From NCBI GenBank assembly GCA_030062745.1, contig CP099850.1:4588001-4652000 (forward strand): a DNA stretch of 64,000 bases. Reading direction: 5' to 3'. Under the pieces are notes generated by a model, which saw only the letters and a program-made list of their open reading frames with translations, did not search any database and was not told the origin of the DNA. Shown here piece after piece: positions 34,544-44,085 of the stretch. The stretch's first letter is position 1; each line of letters starts with the position of its first letter. Source of the DNA: Capitulum mitella (lineage: Eukaryota; Arthropoda; Thecostraca; Pollicipedomorpha; Pollicipedidae). A program made the position numbers and the translations under genes.

Positions 34544-34727
34544 CCTATTTGCATGGGAATAAATGCAGTTTTTTGTTTGATAACAAGTAGCAAAAAATTA
34601 TAAATTTCCGTAGATAAAAATAAAGCGGGCTAAATCCGTTGGGAAACACACATTTGGGGGGAGGCTAGGTTGTCCGGCCCTCGACTCAGCAGCCTCCCCC
34701 TCTCATTTACAGAAATTGACCCCGCTG
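34274..34727 (-). mobile_element. MITE family C copy inserted in the LINE
   Basis: About 454 bp. It begins CAGGGGTGTCGATTTAG and ends AAATTGACCCCGCTG (reverse complement CAGCGGGGTCAATTT). It aligns, inverted, with the copy at 26305-26674. Its right half aligns directly with 7611-7766. Flanks TCCGAAGC (34266-34273) and TCTGAAAT (34728-34735) agree at 5 of 8, and all three differences are transitions, so they may be a decayed 8 bp duplication. The interior holds a C12-type run and a (TA)20 tract. Confidence 0.65.
34503..34542. repeat. (TA)20 microsatellite
   Basis: Twenty TA units preceded by TACATACATACA, inside the family C element. The sister copy at 26.4 kb has only a short ATATATAC-rich stretch at this place. 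Confidence 0.95.
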
Positions 34728-34870
34728 TCTGAAATATGACAGTAAAATCTAACTTGTCAATGCACCTCAACAGTTTGGAGATCTCAGTGGTATCCTCCCT
34801 ATAGCGCATTCCACCCCTTCCATTTACTTTATCATTCTAGATGCGCTACGTTGAACCTTCCCTATTATAT
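34728..34870 (-). pseudogene. CR1-like LINE, part of ORF2 upstream of the MITE
   Basis: The minus strand reads GKVQRSASRMIK, then after a frameshift SKLLRCIDKLDFTVIF. This resembles the VQRRATRMI...EVxKILxGIDKxDxxxxF stretch that lies about 60 residues before the C-terminal segment in CR1/jockey-type reverse transcriptases. Frameshifts and stops make it a relic. Together with 34090-34255 it is one LINE end cut by the MITE. Confidence 0.6.
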
Positions 34871-35237
34871 TTCTATATTTTTAGTTCTGTGGAGACCATG
34901 ACTGAATGACTGGAAGGCTTGGAATATGTTTCTGATGGCCACGGTCTACCAATCCCTTTCAGATTTAACATTAACTCTATGATGGTGGGCACCAGCTCAA
35001 ATCGACGGCTGACTGCTAAAATTCACCCAAACTCTGTATGTGCCATAACAGTGGTTTTGGAGACGCTCTGTCCTTGATATTGGACGCATTGTTTTGACAG
35101 ATCACTCGTGCTTCAAGGGCACAGGCACTGATGCAAGGTTTAGTCTAAAACTCCTACCTGTCACTGCTCCATCGGCCCATCGATCACCAAGCCGGGAAAC
35201 ATTCAGCGAATGGGCCACTGGCGTATCGGGCACATCA
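34871..35237. other. Short unique stretch
   Basis: Contains the words TTTAACATTAACTCTATGATG near 34965, a fragment of the family A core, but no ends. Otherwise nothing was recognised. Confidence 0.4.
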
Positions 35238-35475
35238 CATGAGCGGTGCCGAGTCTGTATCAGGAGCACTGGTAGCCACAGGAGCGGTGCAAAGGTCCGA
35301 ATCAGGTGGCACTGGCAGCCCCAGTAACAGTGCCGAGGCCTGAATCAGGCGGCAGCGACAGGAGCGGTGCCTGGATCTGGATCGGGCGGCAGTCACGGGA
35401 GCGGTGCCGAGGTCTGGATCAGGCCGCAGTCGCAGGAGCGGTGCCGAGGTCTGGATTAGGAGGCGGCCAAGGGAA
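35238..35475. repeat. 37 bp minisatellite, about 6 units
   Basis: The unit is GGAGCGGTGCCGAGGTCTGG followed by ATCAGGCGGCAGTCGCA. GCGGTGC words at 35364, 35401 and 35438 give a constant 37 bp step. Left-hand units are more diverged. The step is not a multiple of three, so the small minus-strand frame over it is not taken as coding. Confidence 0.9.
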
Positions 35476-35905
35476 CAGTACAGCTGCTTGAACGAGGCGA
35501 CGGCAGGCACAGGCGCATATCACGAGCAGACGTAGGGCCCACACACGGCGTCGCTCCCATGCCCCGGCGCACCAAAAAATACTGAACCCGTTCTCTCGTT
35601 GTGGAGTCGCTCCAGCAAACTCCAGGAATGCCACCCTGTCAAGGACTCGGACTTCTTCGCCGTACGTCCCACAGATGGCAATGGTATTCAGACGCGACTG
35701 GGTCATGGCTGATATGAGCTATGCTTTTAGGTGACGCAATGTGCCGAAACTTCCCTCCACGGTGCATGTTGCGGGCAGGATGGTGAGCATGACACGAAAA
35801 AGTTTTACGCATTCCGCCCGTTGGTCCACCGATGCTTCGACTCCCTGAAAACCATGGTGTCGTCCTGGAGCGTTTTGAAGGCATCCGGTCCATCACGGAC
35901 AGGGG

Positions 35906-36046
35906 CACTGGAATCTGGCGGGATCACAGGGGGCAGCCGCCCTCCGGCTTAGGGCCACATTTAACATTAACCCTACGGGGTTGCATGGAAAGAAACGAGG
36001 TAAAACTCACGTTTGCCCCCATCTCCACGTAGGTTCCACCGCTCAT
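35906..36046 (+). mobile_element. MITE family A copy
   Basis: GGCGGGATCACAGGGGGCAG near the left end, TTTAACATTAACCCTACGG and GCATGGAAAGAAACGAGG in the core, and CCCCATCTCCACGTAGG near the right end follow the order of the 26.95 kb copy. It lies over the edge of the decayed transposase-like fragment. No target duplication is evident. Confidence 0.6.
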
Positions 36047-36560
36047 GACCACACTGATCCTGCATCGTCGGAGCTTCAGACGGTCCGAATCCAGGCTGGA
36101 GTGGGCAGCATTACGCTCGTTTTCAGCAAGGTCGGATTTAGCCAGGATCTTGTCGTCACCGACAAGGTCGTCGTGGTGGTCGCGTTCTCCTCGCCAGCCG
36201 GGGTTCGTCGGTTTGCAGTTTTCGGCCTTCTTCAGTGTCTCAGACCAAAATTTGTCGAGGCAATGGTGACGGCTAAGCACTGCTTGCCGCAGAATCATCT
36301 GGCCGAGCTGGCCGCCACTGTCGGCTGTTCAGTCTGGATAGCCGTAACCGCCGGAACACCGGCAGAGCCAGGTTTAACGAGCACCAGAAGTCGAAGTCCT
36401 GCGAGGAGCGAAGAAATCCCCGCGCGGTAATGCACGCTGCCAGTCGAGCGGCAGCGCTGTTTGCGATCTCGTCCAGGACGTCTCGAATGGCCTCCCATTG
36501 GCCACTGCAGAGGTCAGCGCCGGCTCGGAGCGTGTCCAGTGTGTGGCGTGTGGCGCGTCG
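35990..36560 (-). pseudogene. Decayed hAT/DUF4371-type transposase-like fragment
   Basis: The minus frame ending at 36273 contains HTLDTLRAGADL, WEAIRDVLDEIA, ARGFLRSSQDFDFW and LRLSRLNSRQW. This spacing resembles the C-terminal part of hAT-like/ZMYM-type transposases, where a TRW-containing start is followed by a helix with IxxALxxIA, an EARxLLxxLxxxEF block and SxxLQ. A second frame from 36298 carries a further helical, charged stretch (WSETLKKAE), so a frameshift near 36300 is likely. I saw no catalytic residues. The assignment is from memory of the family pattern and is tentative. Confidence 0.35.
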
Positions 36561-37518
36561 CTCAGTGCTCGGTCGGCGGGAGCGCACTGAACTGTGAGAG
36601 CCTCCCACAGGAGTGTCAGTCTTGGGGAATTCCCGGGACCGGTGTGGATCGGGGACCAACCATAGCACGGCAGGGCCCGGCCCAGGCCAAACTTTTCTGG
36701 GGGCATTACTGGGAAAATTAAGCGTTCTCAGCAAATTTCCCGCAACTGGCCCGGTTTGGGACCGGTTGGACCCAACTTTTGGTTGGGTCTGTCGGGCGCT
36801 TGTTTTGAAACCACTGTCTCCCACCCATACACAGGATTCGAAAAGGAATGTAGCCGTCGCCCTGAATCAAGTGGTCTACAATCTACGCTAGTGATGTCAA
36901 AATCAGGGCCCGGCAGGCCCAACCAAGAACCCTGTTTGGGTCCGGCTGAGTATGACAGACATTTGGGGAGGGGAAGGGGGAGAGGGCCAGCCAAATCAGA
37001 ACCTGTTCTCAAAACTTGAGCAACGCTACGCCCAATTGTAGACCACAAGTTCTGGCAGATTTGCAGTCCCAGGGTTCTTACTTTCACACAACTTCCTAGG
37101 ATTCTAGAATCTGCCTTAAAGTTTCTAAAGTAAACGATGTTTCTAGACCGTACAAAAAAGTCCTGTCTAAGAGGCACCTGGTCGTTTTTATAGGTGGTGC
37201 TAATTTTTGCTAGGTGGTGCTATTTTTTAAGTGTTTCTTGAGCATCACCTGAGAGACAAAACTCTGCATGTGTCTGTACACCATATTTCGTGGGGCAATG
37301 AGTAGGCCCGAGAGTAATCTGATACTTGTTCCGTGTCTGGAAACGACTGGCTGAACGCTGGGTCGCCATCAGTCGGTGAATGAGACTGGACACTGCTGGA
37401 ACGTATAATGTACGCATCATCCTGTTTGCATTGTCTTTTTGACTATTGTCTATTGAGACGAATACATGAAAAAGTTTGTCCCTCATCGCTTTAACTGGCG
37501 ATGCGCCTGCCATGAGCA
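36561..37518. other. Unique DNA with CCGG/GGACC-rich words
   Basis: Between 36630 and 36950 there are recurring GGCCCGG, GGGACCGG and CCCAACC words on both strands. They do not resolve into clear units. No gene was recognised. Confidence 0.4.
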
Positions 37519-37790
37519 CAGGCACGTAGCCAGGATTTTCCTCGGGGGGGGGGACAATATCAAATTTCATCATATGCCACGGGCGCATGATGAAATTTAT
37601 AGGAAAAAGCAGCAACTTTACGGAATTTACCTCATATGTAATGCACAGGAAAACATATAATGCTTGCTTTTGCAACATACGTATGATCACTTTTACGCAT
37701 TCCAGACAAATTACTATATATTGAGTGTAGACCGTTTGGCCCAGGGAAAGCATGGTCACCATGCCTCCCCCCCCCTTTGCTACGCCCTTG
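37519..37790 (+). mobile_element. MITE family E copy
   Basis: 272 bp. It begins CAGGCACGTAGCCAGG and ends TTTGCTACGCCCTTG (reverse complement CAAGGGCGTAGC). Flanking octamers CATGAGCA (37511-37518) and CATGAACA (37791-37798) agree at 7 of 8. Interior G and C runs lie just inside the ends. Half of it aligns inverted with 32510-32660. Non-autonomous, hAT-type by ends and duplication size. Confidence 0.78.
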
Positions 37791-39769
37791 CATGAACACA
37801 TACGTGGATTTCCCATGTTAAAAATATTTTGCGTTCACAAGCATATTACGGACATATACTGGCACGACAATGAAGCGCGAAACTGTGACACTCCAAGTCT
37901 CCGACAATACCTATTACCGCTAATGTCTTAATTTCTGTTTTTCGTTTGAAAGATGGAGATATTTTTAAACGCATTATACTAAGCACAATCCGCGGTTGCT
38001 GAAGACAAATCACAGCACATTTGCTTCTTTTCTGAGACAGAACTAATAAACAATGTGCGTAGACCGTTCACAGAAATGACGTTTTGCTGTCGATGCTGCA
38101 AATGCTTGTTAGAGTCGTTACCGGCAAAGCCGAGCGGAATGTTCTCCTAATATTGCCTGTGGAAGCGGCGACGAGGAACCGTGGGAGACATCGCTACCAG
38201 TCCCAAGGCTGGTGTGAACGAATTCCAGTATTTGATGGAGTTTATTCTATTTTTTCTGTCAAACTAATCATTCCGAAGCGCCGCCATCGCGAGGGCTTGG
38301 CGGTGTGCGCCTCCCGTTACCCAATAATCAGAGCGCCCTGTGCCGCTGACGTCATGTCCCTCCCACGCCACGGCAGGGTTGCGTCTAGTCAACTCAGTTC
38401 CACAAAGGCCGTGTTTTGTGGCGCAATTAGCCATTATTGTCGCACTGGCTCCCATGCTGCTTATTGGCTACTATGGATGCCTACGCGAAGTTGGGTTTAT
38501 TTTCTGGCAAAAGTCACTTACTCTAAAAAGATGTATACGTAAAAAAGTATATAAAAAGCATATGTAAAAAAATATGTGTAACTTGGGAAATGTTTTGTTC
38601 CGTGACTTACATTTTAGTGAAATAGTAAATAGCCGGTGTTTAGCTTGGCTCCTAAAATGATGCCGGCAGCGCTGCGCCGGCCCAGTTAATTTTCTGTTTT
38701 CTCAAAATCTTTAACCATGGTGTTATGATTATAGATATCGAAACTTTTTATAAGTGTTTGAGATCGAGGTGGAGCAGAAACGTAGCTAAGGGGCTGCGAC
38801 CTTCATGGGGTTAAAAGAAAATAGGCTTTTGCGCACCAAAAGTCAAAACAAATGCATTTTTTCGGAACTCGAACACAGAGTAACCGAAATCAGAAAATCT
38901 CTCCCTTTTGTGATGTTTTTCGTGTTTTTAAGAGAGATGGGCACTGCTTCAATATATTTATTTGTAAATAATTTTGGGAGCATGAAATGCTATATTATTT
39001 CGTGTTTAAATATAATTTTGCCAAGTTATTTAACGGCGTATTCAGATAGTGTTTATGGTTTAATTACAAACAGTTTTAAACTACGGCTTACCGCTCATTT
39101 CACTAGCCTGTTCACGGAGGGCTAGACGGTATGGCCGATTCCCCTCAAGGGGGGAGCGCCTCTGAGATTTTTTTTTCGTTTTTTTTAATTCGGCCCTCCC
39201 CCGAGATCTCGAGAACTGCACATTCAATTTCTTGGCAACAAACGGCAATCGGTTTGCATGATGTTAACTACATTTCCAAAACATGGAGTTTTCAGGATTT
39301 TGAAAGGAATGGATACGGGGGCAAAAAATACAAATGGGGATATTTTTCGACTTGTTACAACTCTGTTGTTTATAAGCCGATTTTGATGAGATTGGCATGA
39401 ATCGAGCGATTATGGATGGGGCTTTTATTATTGGTTATACGTTCGAAATTTTAAGAAAATTAATGGATGTTCACAAGGTTTTGAAAATGTGGGATTAGTT
39501 TTTCGGAAACTAAACTAACAAAAAGAGTTAAAAACACTTTTTGGCTTTTACTAATCATGTTATGCTGAAGAAGTACAAATCGTATTACAACGTTTGCATA
39601 ATGTTAGCATAGGCGATGCCAGGGACATGAAAAGGGTAATTATCAAGGTCACATGATTATCAGGTCATCTTACGACCTTTGGCCTTAACTAATCTTCAGT
39701 GATCTTAGAGTGACATGGAATGATTTTGAATGCAGTTCACATTGTTTGAAAACGTTTCCAATCATTTGA
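37791..39769. other. AT-leaning unique DNA, no gene seen
   Basis: Frames up to 152 codons occur (38084-38542 plus, 38805-39125 plus) without recognised motifs. Compositional or chance frames are the simplest reading. Confidence 0.4.
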
Positions 39770-40060
39770 ATTCAATCTAATCCAATCTGTTTCTAACATT
39801 CCATTTTACGGTTGTTGCAGTATAGGGTACGCCCAATGACATTTTAGGTAACAGCTCCGTGACCCGACTTGATATCAACCTGAAACTTTGTACACAAGTA
39901 AAAGACATCCTTCTACGATATATATTTTCTGGGTTTGGCATCTGAAGAAATATCGTCAAAATTATTAATATGAAACCAAAATTCGAATTTTCACCTTGAC
40001 CTGACCCGACCCTGTGAAATGACCTCAAAGTAATAAAACTATATTTGATTTCTTGTTCAA
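39770..40060 (-). repeat. Probable dispersed repeat with AAAGTTTCAGGTTGATATCA word
   Basis: On the minus strand this stretch carries TACAAAGTTTCAGGTTGATA, TCAAGTCGGGTCACGGAG, and AAATGTCATTGGGCGTACCC. These have the look of a widespread invertebrate repeat with CAAAGTTTCA-type phrases. There is only one copy in this window, so the call rests on resemblance and is weak. Confidence 0.3.
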
Positions 40061-41422
40061 CTACTTACCTATACAACCATAGAAAGTTTAAAGCTCTGTC
40101 CTAAAAACACTATTTTTGGCAGTCATTTTTTCTTTACATTTAACAGGACGAAAAATGACGCGAGTTGCCTTCTAAAAACGTTGCCTGGCTCCGCTCCGGA
40201 CCAAAAAAGAATTACAAAATTCTGTTACAGTAAGGAGAAAGAATAGGTAGGAAAAACTGACCAAATTTGGTGAATCTGCATCAAAAATCCTAGAATTGGC
40301 GAGCAAAACACCCGAGGGAGGCGGATTCAGCCCACTGCCGGGAACAGGGTTACACAAGGTTTATGAACACTACACTGCCCTGTTTCCAATGGTATCGTTT
40401 GCGGAACAATCTGACCTTCGGAATCTTTGGCTGGTTTTGGACTTTGGGGCGCGGATTGTCATAAATGACGATAACGTGCTCCTTGCTGGACGACCCTGTG
40501 CATGACATCCCCGTTTCTAAACGCACACGATTTTACGTATCCCTTTCATGACCTCATGCTGGTGTCTGTCTCTACGCTCGACGCGAAAGGTGAAAAAATG
40601 GGATAAAGCCATTTTGTCTTTGTCCATGAACGGCACATGGACATTTTTGTTAAGCGCACACAGGGCCCTATGCGATGTGTTATTTACTTTCTTTTCAGAG
40701 GATATCCATTTCACGTCACATTGCTTCTGGGTAGCGAAGACAACCTTCTGAAACTGAAACTCCTTTGACAACGAAATGTGTCGAGTTTTTAACTATGCGG
40801 ACCCTAGGTTTATAGACGCGCGTGTGCCATTCATTTTACTTGGGCATGTGAATTTAGCCATAAACTGCAGCCGGCAAGTCATTCTTTTCACGGTACATCC
40901 GCGTGATGACATGCAGGACTTTACCAAACGGCATATTACAAACTCCAGTAAAATACGTTCATTTCTTTTCGGTTGGTATGGAACACAACAACAGGCAACA
41001 CGACCATATGATTTCTATTGCAACGTGGCAAGAGTCTATGCGATTTTGAAGTACAATGGATAAGGAGTTCGAGATTGAGCGCATCGTCTTCTTCCAGGCG
41101 GCGTGCCACCCGAATTGTGGGCCGGGACCGTTGGGCTTTCCATGCGAACGAAAGGCGGTACATCGAGTTACACCGTGATGCTCTTCGTGGGTCGCTGCAA
41201 TTTCTGGATCGCCAGCACCACACAAAACCTTTAAAAATACCCAGAAACAGCTTTTTTACGTTGCCATACCTTGCGCGTGGCACGTAGTGCGCTCATTGAA
41301 AAGTGTCGTGTGCCGTGTGATTGCACGTTCAATTCTCGTTCCAGGTTGGTGTGTCTCGACACGATCCGACCGATGGTTGCCGAGAATGCTCGCCGGAGCC
41401 GAAACAAGATTACGAGCATAAA
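40061..41422. other. Unique DNA, no gene seen
   Basis: Overlapping frames on both strands around 40936-41287 have no recognised family motif. No repeats seen. Confidence 0.4.
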
Positions 41423-41451
41423 GAGAACGCAAACAAGATGTTTGCGTTCTC
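41423..41451. repeat. Perfect 12 bp hairpin
   Basis: GAGAACGCAAAC (41423-41434) and GTTTGCGTTCTC (41440-41451) pair perfectly around a 5 base loop. A TTTTTCGA-rich stretch with repeated TTTCGAT words follows. It looks like an intrinsic terminator, but the DNA is eukaryotic. Confidence 0.85.
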
Positions 41452-41592
41452 CGTTTTTCGATTTTTCGATTTTCGATTTATTCGATTTCGATTTCTGCGG
41501 GCAGAACAATTACCCTTGAAGGGCACAGCACGTGCCAACGATTGGCCGCAACGCGGCGATAATTTGCAGAAGCGCTGAAGGCGGGTGAGACC

Positions 41593-41670
41593 CATATATA
41601 TAAATATATATCCCTATATCTTTGCATATGCATATATATATGCATATATATAAGGATATATATTTATGTT
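41593..41670. repeat. AT-rich palindromic stretch
   Basis: ATAAATATATATCC near 41599 is mirrored by GGATATATATTTAT near 41653, with GCATATGCATATATATATGC in the centre. The arms pair over most of about 70 bp. Confidence 0.75.
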
Positions 41671-41733
41671 TGTAGGTCTGTAATGCCCAAAATTACATAG
41701 ATAAAGACACATGTATGCATGTCGAAAAGAACT

Positions 41734-41872
41734 TTCTGAAACGTTAATATGTGAGGAATTTTGTACATTTTATTTCACCACTAGGCTATGACTTCAAGAA
41801 AAACGTACGACTCATCGAAATATGCACCAGAAAGGTCATAAAAGCAGAACTTGCCGTTCTTTTTCGCATACG

Positions 41873-41907
<35 letters not shown>

Positions 41908-42040
41908 CGAAAAGAACGGCATGTTCTATTTTTGTGACCTTTCTGGTGTATCTTTCGATGAGTCGTACATTTCTTTTTAAGTCATAGCTTAGTCGTGAAA
42001 ATAAAATATGCAGAATTCCCCATATATTAACGTTTCAGAA
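41734..42040. repeat. 307 bp hairpin: ~140 bp arms around (TA)14
   Basis: The left arm 41734-41872 and the right arm 41901-42040 are reverse complements over their whole length with about 85-88 percent identity by eye. Matches include TTCTGAAACGTTAATAT, GCTATGACTT, TACGACTCATCGAAA, ACCAGAAAGGTCA and GCCGTTCTTTT. The loop is (TA)14 at 41873-41900. The word GTCGAAAAGAAC also occurs just outside the left arm at 41721. It could be a foldback MITE, a recent inverted duplication, or a source of hairpin RNA. No coding. Confidence 0.9.
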
Positions 42041-43840
42041 GTACCATTTTCCATCTTTAGAATAACCTACTTCATAGTGAAGTAGAGTGTTTCTTTTTCG
42101 GTACACATGTACCGAACGATCGTTAATGTTGAATGCACTTTCGGAATGGAATTCACGGTTAGTCACCATACATTAAAGAATTATTACTTTATCTAATATT
42201 CTAATTTAGCCGACCCGCCCCCCAAAGCGACAATGTTTTGCAAAGTTTCATTTCTTTGTTTCAGTCTGACCTTAAAGGACGTATGAACAGCGCCTCGGTA
42301 ATTAGGAGGCATCTGTGGTGATAACATTTTTTAAGTTTAGCCCTGATGAACGTCAAAACTTGTCGAGCAAGTCTTTCGTCATGGTATAACGTTCCATGGA
42401 AAGAAATAGTCTGTGGTTCTTGCTAACCAACAACGCTCCTACGTCGATGACCTTTGTCGATAAGTCTGCCACTGTGCCAAAACGGCTTCTTGTAGTGCCC
42501 AAAATTTAAGCATCATCCAGTGACGCATCCAGGTTTTTCTTAACCTTCGCCGGGCCGGAGTTCACAAGAACCACCTCCAACCTTCTGAGGGTAGTTCACC
42601 CCAAAAAAAGAAAGGGCGCAGATATACGGAACTTCGCATACATTCTTATGCGTCATTCTTACACCTGTGCTCATTTTTCAACTCAGGATCGCCTTATGTC
42701 ATCGGCTTAGGACAGGTCATGCAAGAACATGTTCCAATATAATATAATGCAGTCCAGTATAATGCAAACAAATTAAATGAAGTAGCACAAAACTTTCTGA
42801 GATGCATTGATTGACACAAAACTTGCCAGATTGATAGAACATCATAAATGGGGCAATTCTGCCATCTCGAATTTTTCGCAGATGCCCAAGTGAAGATACG
42901 TGTTGCGCAAGCAGGTACATCCCCACATAATGATGGCTATTAATGTGCACGTCGCGATGGGCGAAAATGGCACGAATAGTGAAAAAGGAAAAGAGGGTGC
43001 AAGGACGATGATTTAAGAATGTAGGATACGGTATGGTTCATGGGATCGGGGAATGGAAAGTGGATAATGCTGTTTGGGACGAGTTCTGCCAGGATGGGCA
43101 CCGCGCTCAGCAAGGTGAATTAAACTTGGAATGAGGAGGAATAAACAGACAAATGGAGAATAAAAACGGCAAAACACACACATTAAAATCAAACCATGGA
43201 TGGCACTGTGAGCAATGTCGTTTTCGCATTGGACGTTTTTGTTTTCGTGAGCATTGTCGCTTAAGTTCTCGAATGGTCGCCTTTATCAGATCCCTGGTGT
43301 TTCTGAAAGCCGCTCTGCAGGCCATCGGCTCAGTGCTTGCCAGCGTCTTCCGCCACATTCCTGAAGTAACATGTTCTGGCGAAAGAGTTCTTCAGGGATT
43401 CGTGGACAATTCGTCGCGTGCTCCCTGAATGAAAAAAAAAACACACATGCAACGGCGATAACGAGGCTACAACAGAACAATGCAACCAGGCGCAGGAGAC
43501 GTCAGGATTGCGAAAACATAGGGAAATAATCACTTGAAAGAATAATATCTGCACTGCTCCACAGCATCAGTTGTACCATTTTAGGCCGCTGATTTACAGT
43601 TAATTGCTCCTCATCCCCGCAATACTTCACTTTCCTCAAAACGTTCTTGATACGAAAATACAGCACCGTGGCCGAAACAGACACGAAAAGTCGTCCGCCT
43701 CCAACGATCGACGTAATGGAACCTTAGGTCAGCTGAACGCCATTGACCTAAGGGCAACAGAATTGAAAAAATGATCCGAATATTTCTGAAGTGGACGGCG
43801 TTCGGATCAGAGTCCTTACTAAGAAGAGCTTGTACAGACC
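42041..43840. other. Unique DNA, no gene seen
   Basis: AT-leaning DNA with only short frames. A hammerhead-like CTGATGA word near 42342 was examined and rejected. Confidence 0.4.
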
Positions 43841-43844
43841 CTGA

Positions 43845-44085
43845 CCCCGCTGCCAAAGTGAACCCAAATGGGAACAATTTTGCCCCAGGCAACAGACCGG
43901 ATGATGCTGAGGGGTCTTTTACGTGCCGTCAAAGCCACGACACGGCCGCCCGTGGTCTGGGTGACCCTTATTGTTTCGGGTCAAATAGCGCCGATTCCTT
44001 GTGAGTATCGAACCCACGGTTCTTGCCACTCACCGGGTATGAGCCGAGCATGCACAGAGCAAAGGGGACGACCAGTTTCGTTTCC
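43845..44085 (-). repeat. Dispersed repeat candidate with tRNA-like T arm
   Basis: The minus strand contains GTGGGTTCGATACTCAC at about 43998-44014, a perfect 5 bp T stem (with one G-T pair) around TTCGATA. It is preceded by a plausible short anticodon-like stem. GGGTCTTTTACGTGCCGTC lies about 90 bp away on the plus strand. No complete cloverleaf or acceptor stem could be drawn, so it is not called a tRNA. A tRNA-derived SINE or part of a conserved mobile repeat is more likely. Confidence 0.35.

Noticed and set aside
38805-39125. 106-codon plus frame with hydrophobic stretches
   Set aside because: AT-rich DNA gives Phe/Ile/Leu-rich chance frames. No family motif, and no splice or start context that I could support.
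41423-41465. Bacterial-type intrinsic terminator
   Set aside because: The hairpin plus T-rich tail fits the shape, but the surrounding DNA is clearly eukaryotic and has no bacterial gene upstream.
42335-42375. Hammerhead ribozyme-like CTGATGAACGTCAAAAC
   Set aside because: The conserved GAAA is missing at the required place and helix II does not pair.
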